Positions 56,650-64,000 of a stretch of 64,000 bases of DNA are shown here, piece by piece. The first letter of the stretch is position 1, and each line of letters opens with the position of its first letter. A model generated the notes under the pieces. The model saw only the letters and a program-made list of their open reading frames with translations, did no database searches and had not been told where the DNA came from. This DNA is from AA29 sp041481445 (GTDB taxonomy: Bacteria; Acidobacteriota; Vicinamibacteria; Fen-336), in contig JBGPBV010000006.1 in the NCBI GenBank assembly GCA_041481445.1, positions 1 to 64,000 of the forward strand, written 5' to 3'. A program made the translations under genes and the position numbers.

Positions 56650-57882
56650 TCAGAACAGCACGCGGGCGCGGATGGTGCCCTTGACCTCGTCGAGCGACTT
56701 CAGGGCCGCCCGGCTCGAGCGCTCGTTGGCCTCCACGTCGATCACGACGTAGCCGATCCGCGGGTTGGTCATCAGGTACTGGCCGCTGATGTTGATGCGG
56801 TTGCGCGAGAAGACGCGGTTGACCTGGCTGAGCACGCCCGGGACGTTGTCGTGGATGTGCAGCAGCCGGTGGCTGCCCGGGTGCTCGGGGAGCGCGACCT
56901 CCGGGAAGTTGACCGCGGACAGGGTGGAGCCGTTGTCGCTGTAGCGCACGAGCTTCTCCGAGACCTCCGTGCCGATGTTGGCCTGGGCCTCGATGGTGGA
57001 GCCCGCGATGTGCGGGGTCAGGATCACGTTGTCGAAGCGGCGCAGGGGGGAGAGGAACTCCTCGTCGTTGCCCTCCGGCTCGGAGGGGAACACGTCGAAG
57101 GCGGCCCCCCCGAGCTGCCGGCCGGCCAGCGCCTCCGCCGCCGCCTCGATGTCCACCACCGTGCCCCGGGAGGCGTTGATGAACAGGGCGCCCTTCTTCA
57201 TGCGCGCGAACTGCGCGCGGCCCATCATGCCCCTGGTGAGCGGTGTCTCCGGCACGTGCAGGGTGACCACGTCGGAGAGGGCCAGGACCTCGTCCAGCGT
57301 CGGCTTCATCTTCGCGTTGCCCAGGGGCAGCTTGGTGACGACGTCGTGGAAGCAGACGTCCATCCCGAGGGCCTCCGCCATCACCGAGAGCTGCGTCCCG
57401 ATGTTTCCGTAGCCGACGATGCCGAGGGTCTTGCCGCGCACCTCGCGGGCGTCGTCCGCCGACTTGGCCCACACCCCGCGGTGGAGCAGCGCGTTCCTGG
57501 CCGGGATCCCGCGCAGCAGGAAGATGATCTCGGCCAGCACCAGCTCCGCCACCGAGCGCGTGTTCGAGAACGGCGCGTTGAAGACGGGGATCCCCCGCAT
57601 CATGGCCGCCTCGAGGTCGATCTGGTTGGTGCCGATGCAGAAGGCGCCGATGGTCATGAGCTTGGGGGCGGCCGCGATGACCTCCGCGGGGAGGCGCGTG
57701 CGCGAGCGGATGCCCACGAAGTGCGCGCCCGCCACCGCCTCCGCGAGCTCGTGGCCGGCCAGGGCCTTCTTCTGGCGCTCGATCGTCGTGTAGCCGTGCC
57801 GCTTGAGGTTCTCGACCGCGCGGTCGTGGATCCCCTCCAGGAGCACGACCTTCATCCGTGACTTGTCGAAGGAGGTGCTCAT
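56650..57882 (-). CDS. serA: D-3-phosphoglycerate dehydrogenase with ACT domain
   Basis: The first step of serine synthesis. The 410-residue protein is of the E. coli SerA type: the substrate-binding part with FNAPFSNTRSVAELVLAE, NAD site LGIVGYGNIGTQL, INASRGTVVD, catalytic His in TPHIAGSTIEAQ, and a C-terminal ACT domain (about 335-410) ending GTIRARVLF. ACT domains of this type give serine feedback inhibition. It is convergent with the rhodanese gene, 27 nt apart. It may feed glyA and, indirectly, selenocysteine synthesis. Confidence 0.96.
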   Translation of the reverse strand: MSTSFDKSRMKVVLLEGIHDRAVENLKRHGYTTIERQKKALAGHELAEAVAGAHFVGIRSRTRLPAEVIAAAPKLMTIGAFCIGTNQIDLEAAMMRGIPVFNAPFSNTRSVAELVLAEIIFLLRGIPARNALLHRGVWAKSADDAREVRGKTLGIVGYGNIGTQLSVMAEALGMDVCFHDVVTKLPLGNAKMKPTLDEVLALSDVVTLHVPETPLTRGMMGRAQFARMKKGALFINASRGTVVDIEAAAEALAGRQLGGAAFDVFPSEPEGNDEEFLSPLRRFDNVILTPHIAGSTIEAQANIGTEVSEKLVRYSDNGSTLSAVNFPEVALPEHPGSHRLLHIHDNVPGVLSQVNRVFSRNRINISGQYLMTNPRIGYVVIDVEANERSSRAALKSLDEVKGTIRARVLF

Positions 57883-57961
57883 CCGCGGCCGCTCCCGTCC
57901 CTCATCGATCCAAGGCTATCCGAAGGCGCCGCCCCTCGGGCTATCCTCTCGGACGAGCGTC

Positions 57962-59407
57962 ATGAGCACCTCCGGCGGGCCCGCCCGAACCCTCGATCGC
58001 GCCGTGGTCGTGAAGTCGCTCTCCGGCCTGCTCGGCGAAGGCGCGGTGGTCACGGAGGCGCACGAGCTGGCCCGCTACGAGCAGGGCTGGCGCTACGGGC
58101 GGGGCACGGCCCTGGCCGTGGTCCGGCCGGCGGACACGGCCGAGGTCTCGCGTGTCCTGGCCTTCACGGCCGAGCAGGGGATCCGCGTCCTGCCCCAGGG
58201 GGCGAACACGGGGCTGGTGGGCGCCTCGACGCCCGACGCCACCGGCGAGATGCTGGTGCTGAGCCTGGAGAGGCTCTCGCGCGGGCTGGAGATCGACACC
58301 GTCGATCGCACGGTCACCGCCGACGGAGGCGTGCTCCTGAGCCAGCTCGACGCCGCGCTGGCCGAGAAGGGCCTGCTCTTCCCCATCGACCTCGGCGCCG
58401 ATCCCACCGTGGGCGGCATGGTGGCCACCAACGCCGCCGGCACGCGCGTCCTGCGCTACGGCGACGTCCGCCAGAACCTGCTCGGCCTGGAGGTGGTCCT
58501 GGCCGACGGCACCGTCCTCGACCTCATGGCCGCCCTGCGCAAGAACAACACCGGGCTCGACGCCAAGCAGCTCTTCGTCGGGACCTCCGGCGTGTTCGGC
58601 GTGGTCACGCGCGCGGTGCTGCGGGTGGTGCCACGGCCCGCCCAACGGGCGACGGCGCTGGTGGGGGCGGCCACCGGCGAGGCCGTCCTCGCCCTCCTGG
58701 GCCACCTGGAGCGCGGCCTCGGCGACGTCCTCAGCGCGTTCGAGGTGATGAGCGCGGACGCGCTGGCTCCCGTGTTCCGCTACCAACCGCGCCTGCGGAA
58801 CCCATTCGCCACCCTCCCTCCGTATACGGTTCTCGTCGAGCTCTCGACGACCCTCGGGGCGGACACGCTCGGCCTCGAGGAGCTGCTCGAGACCAGCCTC
58901 GGCACGCTGCTGGAGGGAGAAGGACAGGCCGCCGAGGCCATCACCGACGTCTTCCCGGGCAAGCCGGCGGACCTGTGGGACATCCGCCATCACGTCTCCG
59001 AGAGCCATCGCCACGAAGGCGAGGTGCTGGGCTTCGACATCAGCGTGCCCCGCTCCTCGATGGCCGCGTTCGTGGACGCCGCCCGCGCCCTCGTCGCCGC
59101 CGCCCATCCCTTCGTGCGGGTGTGCGACTTCGGGCACTGGGGGGACGGCGGCGTCCATCTGAACCTGGTCTGGCGCAGCGAGGACGCGCCGCGGCCGGCG
59201 GCCGCCCTCAAGGCCCTTCTGCAGCCGGAGGTCTACCGGCTCGCCGTGGAGCGCTTCCGCGGCAGCTTCAGCGCCGAGCACGGGGTGGGTCCCCACAACC
59301 AGGCCTTCTACGACCGCTACACGCCGGAGCTGGTGCGCGACATCTGCCGCGCCTTGAAGGCGCGGCTGGATCCGCAAGGGCGCCTCGGGACCACGCGCCT
59401 GGGCTGA
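57962..59407 (+). CDS. FAD-linked oxidase (glycolate / D-lactate / D-2-hydroxyglutarate dehydrogenase family)
   Basis: The 481-residue flavoenzyme has a vanillyl-alcohol-oxidase-type FAD domain (about 40-225) with VLPQGANTGLVGAST, DLGADPTVGGMVATNAAGT and GDVRQNLLGLEV, and a C-terminal substrate domain with GHWGDGGVHLNLVW and SAEHGVGPHN, the zinc/acid-binding segment of D-2-hydroxyacid dehydrogenases. Divergence from serA, which can reduce 2-oxoglutarate to D-2-hydroxyglutarate in some bacteria, makes D-2-hydroxyglutarate a reasonable guess. Start ATG at 57962. Confidence 0.85.
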   Translation: MSTSGGPARTLDRAVVVKSLSGLLGEGAVVTEAHELARYEQGWRYGRGTALAVVRPADTAEVSRVLAFTAEQGIRVLPQGANTGLVGASTPDATGEMLVLSLERLSRGLEIDTVDRTVTADGGVLLSQLDAALAEKGLLFPIDLGADPTVGGMVATNAAGTRVLRYGDVRQNLLGLEVVLADGTVLDLMAALRKNNTGLDAKQLFVGTSGVFGVVTRAVLRVVPRPAQRATALVGAATGEAVLALLGHLERGLGDVLSAFEVMSADALAPVFRYQPRLRNPFATLPPYTVLVELSTTLGADTLGLEELLETSLGTLLEGEGQAAEAITDVFPGKPADLWDIRHHVSESHRHEGEVLGFDISVPRSSMAAFVDAARALVAAAHPFVRVCDFGHWGDGGVHLNLVWRSEDAPRPAAALKALLQPEVYRLAVERFRGSFSAEHGVGPHNQAFYDRYTPELVRDICRALKARLDPQGRLGTTRLG

Positions 59408-59443
59408 CGAGGCTCCGCCGCGACGCGGACGCTCATCTCCGGC

Positions 59444-59449
59444 TAGAAT
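59444..59449 (+). promoter_or_regulatory. Probable -10 box (TAGAAT) of lepB
   Basis: TAGAAT is 8 nt before the lepB ATG and 37 nt after the preceding stop; no Shine-Dalgarno, so the transcript is probably leaderless. Confidence 0.5.
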
Positions 59450-59457
59450 GGCGGCTC

Positions 59458-60168
59458 ATGGCGTCCGCCCCCGCTCCTTCCTCCACCCCCAAGAAGTCCG
59501 TCGCCCGCGAGTACCTCGAGTCCCTGGTGGTGGCCTTCATCCTGGCCACGTTCATCCGTACCTTCATCGTGCAGGCGTTCAAGATCCCCACCGGCTCGAT
59601 GGAGACGAACCTCCTCATCGGCGACCACCTCCTGGTCAACAAGGTCGTCTACTCGCCGTCCCTCGTCCCGTTCGAGGACGGCCTCCTGGCCAAGAAGCCC
59701 ATCCAGCGCGGCCACGTGGTGGTCTTCAAGTACCCGGAGGAGCCGACCCGCGACTTCATCAAGCGCGTCATCGGGCTGCCGGGCGAGAAGGTCGAGATCC
59801 GGGAGAAGGTGGTCTACATCGACGGCAAGCCCCTCGACGAGCCCTACGTGCACTTCATGGAGCCGCCCCTGCATCCGGGCGATCCGGAGTTCGGGTTGCG
59901 GATGGAGGGACGCGGCGACAACTGGGGACCCGAAGTCGTGCCTCCCGGGCAGCTCTTCGTCCTCGGCGACAACCGCGACAACAGCAAGGACAGCCGCTAC
60001 TGGAGCTACCTCCCCGAGGACCAGGTCAAGGGGCGGGCCCTGATGGTGTACTGGTCCTACGAGGCCAACCGCGAGGAGTACCGTCGCACCGGGATGGAGT
60101 GGGTGAAAGACACGCTCGCCGCGTTCGGCAAGACGCGCTGGCGGCGCTTCTTCCATCTGATCCGCTGA
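59458..60168 (+). CDS. lepB: Signal peptidase I
   Basis: A membrane serine protease that cleaves signal peptides. The 236-residue protein has one N-terminal helix (LESLVVAFILATFIRTFIV), catalytic S47 in PTGSMETNL, general-base K102 in FIKRVIGLPGEKVEI, and GDNRDNSKDSRYWSYLP near the end. All S26 boxes are present. The ATG at 59458 is selected by the TAGAAT box and the conserved N-terminus. It is followed by the DUF4845-like gene. Confidence 0.96.
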   Translation: MASAPAPSSTPKKSVAREYLESLVVAFILATFIRTFIVQAFKIPTGSMETNLLIGDHLLVNKVVYSPSLVPFEDGLLAKKPIQRGHVVVFKYPEEPTRDFIKRVIGLPGEKVEIREKVVYIDGKPLDEPYVHFMEPPLHPGDPEFGLRMEGRGDNWGPEVVPPGQLFVLGDNRDNSKDSRYWSYLPEDQVKGRALMVYWSYEANREEYRRTGMEWVKDTLAAFGKTRWRRFFHLIR

Positions 60169-60179
60169 GAGGTGATGTG

Positions 60180-60554
60180 ATGCTGCGAACCGGAAGCGAA
60201 ACCGGCGAAGGCCGGCTGGGTACCATCATCTGGCTGCTGATCGTGGCCGGCGTGCTCTACGCGGCCTGGCAGCTCATCCCCGTGTTCTTCAACAACTACA
60301 ATTTCGCGGACAAGGTCACGGAGCTGGCGCGCGCGCCCAAGTACAGCCATCCGGACGACCGTATCGAGACGGAGCTGATCAAGGCCGCGCAGGAGAACCA
60401 CCTCGAGAACTACATCGGGCCGAAGACCTGCAAGATAAACACGATGGAAGTCCGGCGCGTGATCACCTGCGACTACGAGCGCACGGTCGAGGTCCTGCCC
60501 GGCGTCCGGCACAAGTTCAAGTTCAAGCCCCAGGCGGACCAGCCGCTGATCTGA
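60180..60554 (+). CDS. DUF4845-like single-span membrane protein
   Basis: A 124-residue protein with one helix (IIWLLIVAGVLYAAWQLIP, about 15-33) and a small extracytoplasmic beta domain (CKINTMEVRRVITCDYERTV) with two cysteines. The position directly after lepB is the usual one for DUF4845, which supports the assignment. Function unknown. The GAGAGGTGATGTG leader supplies a Shine-Dalgarno 6 nt before the ATG. Confidence 0.7.
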   Translation: MLRTGSETGEGRLGTIIWLLIVAGVLYAAWQLIPVFFNNYNFADKVTELARAPKYSHPDDRIETELIKAAQENHLENYIGPKTCKINTMEVRRVITCDYERTVEVLPGVRHKFKFKPQADQPLI

Positions 60555-60597
60555 CGCGTCGACGTCGCCGCTCCAGTGCCTCGGCGACGTCGACGCG
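60555..60597. terminator. Perfect 16-bp bidirectional hairpin between convergent genes
   Basis: CGCGTCGACGTCGCCG (60555-60570) pairs exactly with its complement at 60582-60597 around an 11-nt loop, filling the gap between two converging stop codons. There is no T-tract, but its position and strength argue for a shared terminator. Confidence 0.75.
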
Positions 60598-61773
60598 CTA
60601 CAGCTTCCCGAGCAGCTGCTTGGCGATCACGAGCAGCTGCATGTGGGTGGTGCCCTCGTAGATCTGTCCCACCTTCTGGTCCCGGAAGTACTTCTCCACC
60701 GGGTACTCGCGGGTGAAGCCGTAGCCCCCGTAGATCTCGATCACGTTCGAGGTGACGTGCTCCGCGGTGCGGGAGGCGAACAGCTTCGACATCGCCGCCT
60801 CCTTGATGAACGCCGAGCCGACGTCGCGCAGGCGGGCCGCGTTGTAGGTCAGCAGGCGCGAGGCCTCGATCTCGGTGGCGAGGTCGGAGAGGAGGAACTG
60901 GACGCCCTGGAAGTCGGCGATCGGCTTGCCGAACTGCTGGCGCTCCTGCGCGTAGCGCAGGCCGTGCTCGAAGGAGCCCTGGGCCACCCCGACCATCTGG
61001 GCCCCGATCCCGATGCGGCCTTCGTTGAGGGTCTCGATCGCGATCCGGTAGCCCTTGCCGATCTCCCCCAGCACGTTCTCGCGCGGCACCTTTACGCCTT
61101 CGAGGACGAGCTCGCAGGTCGAGGAGGCGCGGATGCCGAGCTTGTCCTCCTTCTTGCCGACCTGGAAGCCCGGGAACGACCGCTCGACCAGGAACGCGGT
61201 GATGCCCTTGTAGCCCTTGGCGGGATCCACGGTGGCGAGGACGATGAACAGGTCGGCCTCCGCCGCGTTCGTGATCCAGAGCTTGCGCCCGGTCAGCTCC
61301 CAGTGGTCGCCGCGGTCGGTGGCCCGGCAGGCCAGGGCGAAGGCGTCCGACCCCGATCCCGCCTCCGACAGCGCGTAGGCCCCGACCCACTTCGAGGCCA
61401 GCTTCGGGAAGTAGCGGGCGTGCTGGTCGGGGTTGCCCCAGCGCAGCAGCGCGTTGTTGACGAGCGTGTTCTGCACGTCCACCAGCACCGCCACCGACGC
61501 GTCGACCCGCGCCAGCTCCTCCACGGCCAGGATGGACATGAAGAACGTGGCCCCCGCCCCCCCGTGGGCCTCGGGGATCTCGATGCCCATCACGCCGAGC
61601 TCGAAGAAGGAGTCGATCAGCTCGCGCGGGATCTTCCCCTCATCGTCCATCCGCCGGACGAGCGGGCGCACGCGCTCCTCGGCGAAGTCGCGCACCGCGT
61701 CGCGGAAGAGGCGCTCCTCCTCGCTCAGGTCGGTCAGGGGAAGGCTGCGGCGGGCGGCCAGCGTCTCGGACAT
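60598..61773 (-). CDS. Acyl-CoA dehydrogenase (short/branched-chain type)
   Basis: The 391-residue flavoenzyme has YALSEAGSGSDAFAL and KLWITNAAEADLFIVLA in the FAD/substrate domain, RIGIGAQMVGVAQGSFE, and the catalytic glutamate E373 in QIYEGTTHMQ, the position of short/branched-chain dehydrogenases (isovaleryl-CoA dehydrogenases place it elsewhere). It oxidises acyl-CoA to enoyl-CoA, passing electrons to ETF. The substrate is uncertain; branched-chain amino-acid breakdown would fit with mccB. Confidence 0.93.
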   Translation of the reverse strand: MSETLAARRSLPLTDLSEEERLFRDAVRDFAEERVRPLVRRMDDEGKIPRELIDSFFELGVMGIEIPEAHGGAGATFFMSILAVEELARVDASVAVLVDVQNTLVNNALLRWGNPDQHARYFPKLASKWVGAYALSEAGSGSDAFALACRATDRGDHWELTGRKLWITNAAEADLFIVLATVDPAKGYKGITAFLVERSFPGFQVGKKEDKLGIRASSTCELVLEGVKVPRENVLGEIGKGYRIAIETLNEGRIGIGAQMVGVAQGSFEHGLRYAQERQQFGKPIADFQGVQFLLSDLATEIEASRLLTYNAARLRDVGSAFIKEAAMSKLFASRTAEHVTSNVIEIYGGYGFTREYPVEKYFRDQKVGQIYEGTTHMQLLVIAKQLLGKL

Positions 61774-61840
61774 CGCTCACCTCGGAGGTAGGCTCCATGC
61801 TAGCCCCGGCCGCGCCCCCGATCGAAACGCCGGAAACTCC

Positions 61841-61868
61841 TTGACACGCTGGCCCACCCACGTATGAT
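61841..61868 (+). promoter_or_regulatory. Promoter of the arg operon, TTGACA-16-TATGAT
   Basis: A consensus TTGACA (61841-61846) and TATGAT (61863-61868) are separated by 16 bp. The start site should fall near 61875, only a few bases before the leader ATG. This is the strongest promoter in the window. The 295-bp gap 61774-62068 holds this, the leader ORF and the terminator. Confidence 0.75.
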
Positions 61869-61878
61869 CAGCCTTGTC

Positions 61879-61956
61879 ATGTTCGTGCGACCCGCCGTGC
61901 GACCCGGGGCCCGCGTCAGGCGAGGCCCGTGTGTCCGGCGGGGCCTACCGGTCTAG
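61879..61956 (+). CDS. Arginine-rich leader peptide of the arg operon
   Basis: A 25-codon ORF with a TAG stop between the promoter and the terminator: it begins MFVRPAVRPGARVRR and continues GPCVRRGLPV. Seven of 25 residues are arginine, including two adjacent pairs (codons 14-15 and 20-21). It has no homology and is too short to be a functional protein; its place in a leader with an intrinsic terminator fits a ribosome-stalling attenuation peptide. A GC-rich genome can produce Arg-rich ORFs by chance, which lowers confidence. Confidence 0.6.
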   Translation: MFVRPAVRPGARVRRGPCVRRGLPV

Positions 61957-61982
61957 CCCGTCGCGAGACGGACGGACCCACC

Positions 61983-62024
61983 GACCCGCTGGAGAGCATG
62001 AGGCTCCAGTGGGTCTTTTCTTTT
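61983..62024 (+). terminator. Intrinsic terminator/attenuator before argC
   Basis: A 12-bp stem (GACCCGCTGGAG with CTCCAGTGGGTC, one G-T pair), a 9-nt loop and TTTTCTTTT. It lies 45 bp before the argC start and has no upstream gene but the leader ORF, so it must regulate argC. GCGGGG (61938-61943), inside the Arg codons, can pair with CCCGC of the 5' arm; this is a possible antiterminator. Confidence 0.8.
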
Positions 62025-62068
62025 GGCCGGCCGCGGACGCGCGCGGCCGGCCGCGGGAGGACGTGGAC

Positions 62069-63046
62069 GTGGACGTCACGGTCGGGGTGTTCGGGGCGAC
62101 GGGCTACGCCGGCCGCGAGCTGGTGCGGATCCTCTCCGGGCACCCGAGCGCGCGCGTCGCCTTCACGACGGGCACCGGCGAGGGCCATCTCGCCCACGAG
62201 AAGGGCCTCGAGCGCAAGGCAGACGCCTATTGCCTGTCGCTGCCCCACGGCATCTCCGCCACCTACGCCGCCCGCTTGCGCGCCGAGCATCCGGACGCGG
62301 TCGTGATCGACCTCTCCGGTGACCTCCGCCTGCCCACCGCGGAGGCCTACCGGACCTGGTACGGCCACGACCATCCCGCACCCGCGCTGCTGGGCCAGGC
62401 GCTCTACGGGATCCCGGAGCTGGGCCGCGACCGCTTGCGCTCCGCCCGCCTCATCTCGAACCCCGGCTGCTATGCCACCTCGGTCCTGCTGCCCCTGGTC
62501 CCCCTGGTGCGCGAGAACCTGATCGACGCGGGCGACGTGGTGGTGGACGCCAAGAGCGGCACCACCGGGGCCGGCCGATCCCCGCGCGAGGACCTGCTCT
62601 TCTCGGAGGTGGCGGACGACTTCTCGGCCTACGCCCCCGGCCGCGTCCACCGTCACGTCGGCGAGATGGAGGCGGCCCTGCTCGAACACACCGGCCGGGA
62701 CGTGCGCCTCACGTTCTGCCCGCACCTGCTTCCGGTGCGGCGCGGGATCCTCTCCGCGCTGTACGTCAAGACGTCGGCGGGTGCGGAGACCCTGCGCGCG
62801 GCGCTGCGCGCCGCCTACGAGGGCTCGCCCTTCGTGAAGGTGGTCGCGCCGGGGCCGCCGCGTCTCTCCGACGTCGTGCACACGAACGAGTGCCGCATGT
62901 CCGTGCACGAGGGGGCGCCCGGGCGCGCGGTCGTGTTCTCCGCCCTCGACAACCTGGTGAAGGGCGCCGCCGGCCAGGCCGTGCAGAACCTGAACCTCGC
63001 GCTGGGCCTGCCGGAGGAGGCGGGCCTGGTCCGCCTGCCGGCATGA
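62069..63046 (+). CDS. argC: N-acetyl-gamma-glutamyl-phosphate reductase
   Basis: The third step of arginine synthesis, an NADPH-dependent reduction. The 325-residue protein has the Rossmann GVFGATGYAGREL (residues 6-18), the catalytic cysteine in SNPGCYATSVLLPL and VHRHVGEMEA, HLLPVRRGIL and VFSALDNLVKGAAGQAVQN. The start is put at GTG 62069 (GGGAGG 8 nt upstream); GTG 62063 is too close to the Shine-Dalgarno. Coupled to argB by ATGA. Confidence 0.95.
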   Translation: MDVTVGVFGATGYAGRELVRILSGHPSARVAFTTGTGEGHLAHEKGLERKADAYCLSLPHGISATYAARLRAEHPDAVVIDLSGDLRLPTAEAYRTWYGHDHPAPALLGQALYGIPELGRDRLRSARLISNPGCYATSVLLPLVPLVRENLIDAGDVVVDAKSGTTGAGRSPREDLLFSEVADDFSAYAPGRVHRHVGEMEAALLEHTGRDVRLTFCPHLLPVRRGILSALYVKTSAGAETLRAALRAAYEGSPFVKVVAPGPPRLSDVVHTNECRMSVHEGAPGRAVVFSALDNLVKGAAGQAVQNLNLALGLPEEAGLVRLPA

Positions 63047-63804
63047 GCGGCCTCTTCGTGTACAAGCTCGGCGGACCCGCGCTCGAGGACCCGGGCCTGC
63101 TCCCCGCGCTCGCGAAGGAGCTGCGGCGGGCGCACGATCGTGTCCTCGTGGTCCACGGGGGCGGGCGGCACGTCGAACGGGAGCTCGTGGCGCGCGGCCT
63201 GGAGTCGCGCTTCGTGGGGGGCCGGCGGGCGACCTCGCCGGAGGCGATGGAGGTGGTCGAGATGGTGCTGTCGGGTATCGTGAACAAGGCGCTGGCGGCC
63301 GGGCTGACCGCGGCCGGCCTGCCCGCGGTCGGTCTCTCCGGACGCGACGCCGGGCTCCTGCGCGCCCGCCTGCAGCCGGGGCTGGGCCGCGTGGGCACGC
63401 CCGAATCCGTGGACGCGCGTGTCCTCGAGGCGGCCTGGGCGGCGAAGCTGGTCCCGGTCGTCTCCCCCGTCTCGTCGGGGCCGGACGGCGGCGCCCTCAA
63501 CGTCAATGCCGACGAGGCGGCGCTGGCCCTGGCCGTTGCCCTGCGCGCGGACGCGCTCGTATACCTCTCCGACGTGGACGGCGTGCGGCTGGGCGGCCAG
63601 ACCGTGACCTCCCTGACCGCGGAGGACGTCCGCCGGCACGTCGCGGACGGCGGCATCGCGGGCGGGATGGCCATGAAGGTGGACGCCGCCCTGCAGGCGG
63701 TGGCGGCGGGAGTGCCGGAAGTGATCGTGGCCGGCAAGGCGCGCCTCACGGGCGGCTTCGCGGGCACGCGCCTGGTCCTGGACGGGCAGGGAGCACGGGC
63801 ATGA
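63043..63804 (+). CDS. argB: Acetylglutamate kinase
   Basis: The second step of arginine synthesis. The 253-residue amino-acid kinase has YKLGGPALED (K8), VVHGGGRHVE, VGLSGRDAGLLRA, NVNADEAALALAVALRADA and a GGMAMKVDAAL ATP-site lysine, all in family order. A LysW-dependent homologue is possible in principle, but no lysW gene is present and argC/argD flank it. ATGA overlaps on both sides. Confidence 0.92.
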   Translation: MSGLFVYKLGGPALEDPGLLPALAKELRRAHDRVLVVHGGGRHVERELVARGLESRFVGGRRATSPEAMEVVEMVLSGIVNKALAAGLTAAGLPAVGLSGRDAGLLRARLQPGLGRVGTPESVDARVLEAAWAAKLVPVVSPVSSGPDGGALNVNADEAALALAVALRADALVYLSDVDGVRLGGQTVTSLTAEDVRRHVADGGIAGGMAMKVDAALQAVAAGVPEVIVAGKARLTGGFAGTRLVLDGQGARA

Positions 63805-64000
63805 CCGCGCTCCTCCCCGTCTACGAGCGTGACCTCGTCATCGCCTCCGGCAAGGGGGCGCGCGTCGTGGACAGCGCCGGCAACACCTACCTCGACCTGG
63901 CCGCGGGCATCGGCGTGAACGGCCTCGGCTACGGCGACCGCAAGGTCCTGGCCGCGATCAAGAGGCAGGCCGGCCGTCTGATCCATTCGAGCAACCTCTA
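63801..64000 (+). CDS. argD: Acetylornithine aminotransferase, N-terminal part cut by window edge
   Basis: The open frame starts at ATG 63801, overlapping the argB stop, and runs off the end after 66 codons. MTALLPVYERDLVIASGKGA, then VVDSAGNTYLDLAAGIGVNGLG, then LIHSSNL match the N-terminus of class III PLP aminotransferases of the ArgD type. The catalytic lysine is beyond the window. Position in argC-argB-argD supports the call. Confidence 0.88.
   Translation, partial: MTALLPVYERDLVIASGKGARVVDSAGNTYLDLAAGIGVNGLGYGDRKVLAAIKRQAGRLIHSSNL

Overview
This 64 kb window is very GC-rich (roughly 70% by eye) and densely packed with bacterial genes. Most gaps are a few bases, and many junctions are ATGA or GTGA overlaps. 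An 822-residue FtsX-type permease of the ADOP class, a carboxypeptidase-regulatory/TPR lipoprotein-like export, HEAT-repeat proteins and a lepB-DUF4845 pair point to a soil or sediment lineage such as Acidobacteriota, or a neighbouring deep-branching phylum. I cannot name it more closely. No rRNA, tRNA, CRISPR array, insertion sequence or prophage was seen.

Layout. 1-4477: a methylcrotonyl-CoA carboxylase beta gene (cut by the window edge) diverges from a translationally coupled set of membrane protein, saccharopine-dehydrogenase-like enzyme, alpha/beta hydrolase fold and HAD hydrolase. 4498-11894: minus-strand housekeeping genes, namely an AsmA-like protein, hutI, DUF167, divIVA, yggT, yggS, a TPR protein and queC-queE-queD. 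12083-24024: an EamA exporter, a hybrid histidine kinase, a DinG-type helicase, a secreted protein, a HEAT protein, glyA, an rRNA methyltransferase and a GT87-like membrane protein. 24040-38637: a class A beta-lactamase-like hydrolase, a fused spermidine-synthase-like membrane protein, clpB, the ADOP permease, a complete subclass B1 metallo-beta-lactamase, and a MoxR/VWA pair. 38853-52121: a ten-gene minus-strand chemosensory operon (cheY, cheA, cheW, substrate-binding protein, mcp, HEAT protein, cheR, cheB, DUF4388-receiver-GAF, GAF). 52352-60554: lepA, a lower-GC HNH endonuclease unit flanked by identical palindromes, a rhodanese, serA, an FAD-linked dehydrogenase and lepB. 60598-64000: an acyl-CoA dehydrogenase and the argC-argB-argD operon.

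The two strongest unusual observations are these. (1) At 56149-56622 there is an exported rhodanese whose catalytic cysteine codon is an in-frame TGA. It is followed by a perfect 7-bp hairpin with a CGTGC loop, placed where a bacterial SECIS belongs, and then by 47 more conserved sense codons. This is a candidate selenocysteine rhodanese. (2) Upstream of argC, a TTGACA/TATGAT promoter drives a 25-codon arginine-rich leader peptide followed by a textbook intrinsic terminator, so arginine biosynthesis is probably controlled by ribosome-mediated attenuation.

Other points: a pair of about 118-bp hairpin-bearing repeats lying just 5' of two start codons; an ExxHGH (PTPS-III-type) motif in the queD homologue; a DUF488 gene reduced to its two ends; a C-terminal remnant of an S9-type peptidase; and many starts preceded 6-10 nt upstream by a TANNNT hexamer, which suggests widespread leaderless transcription.
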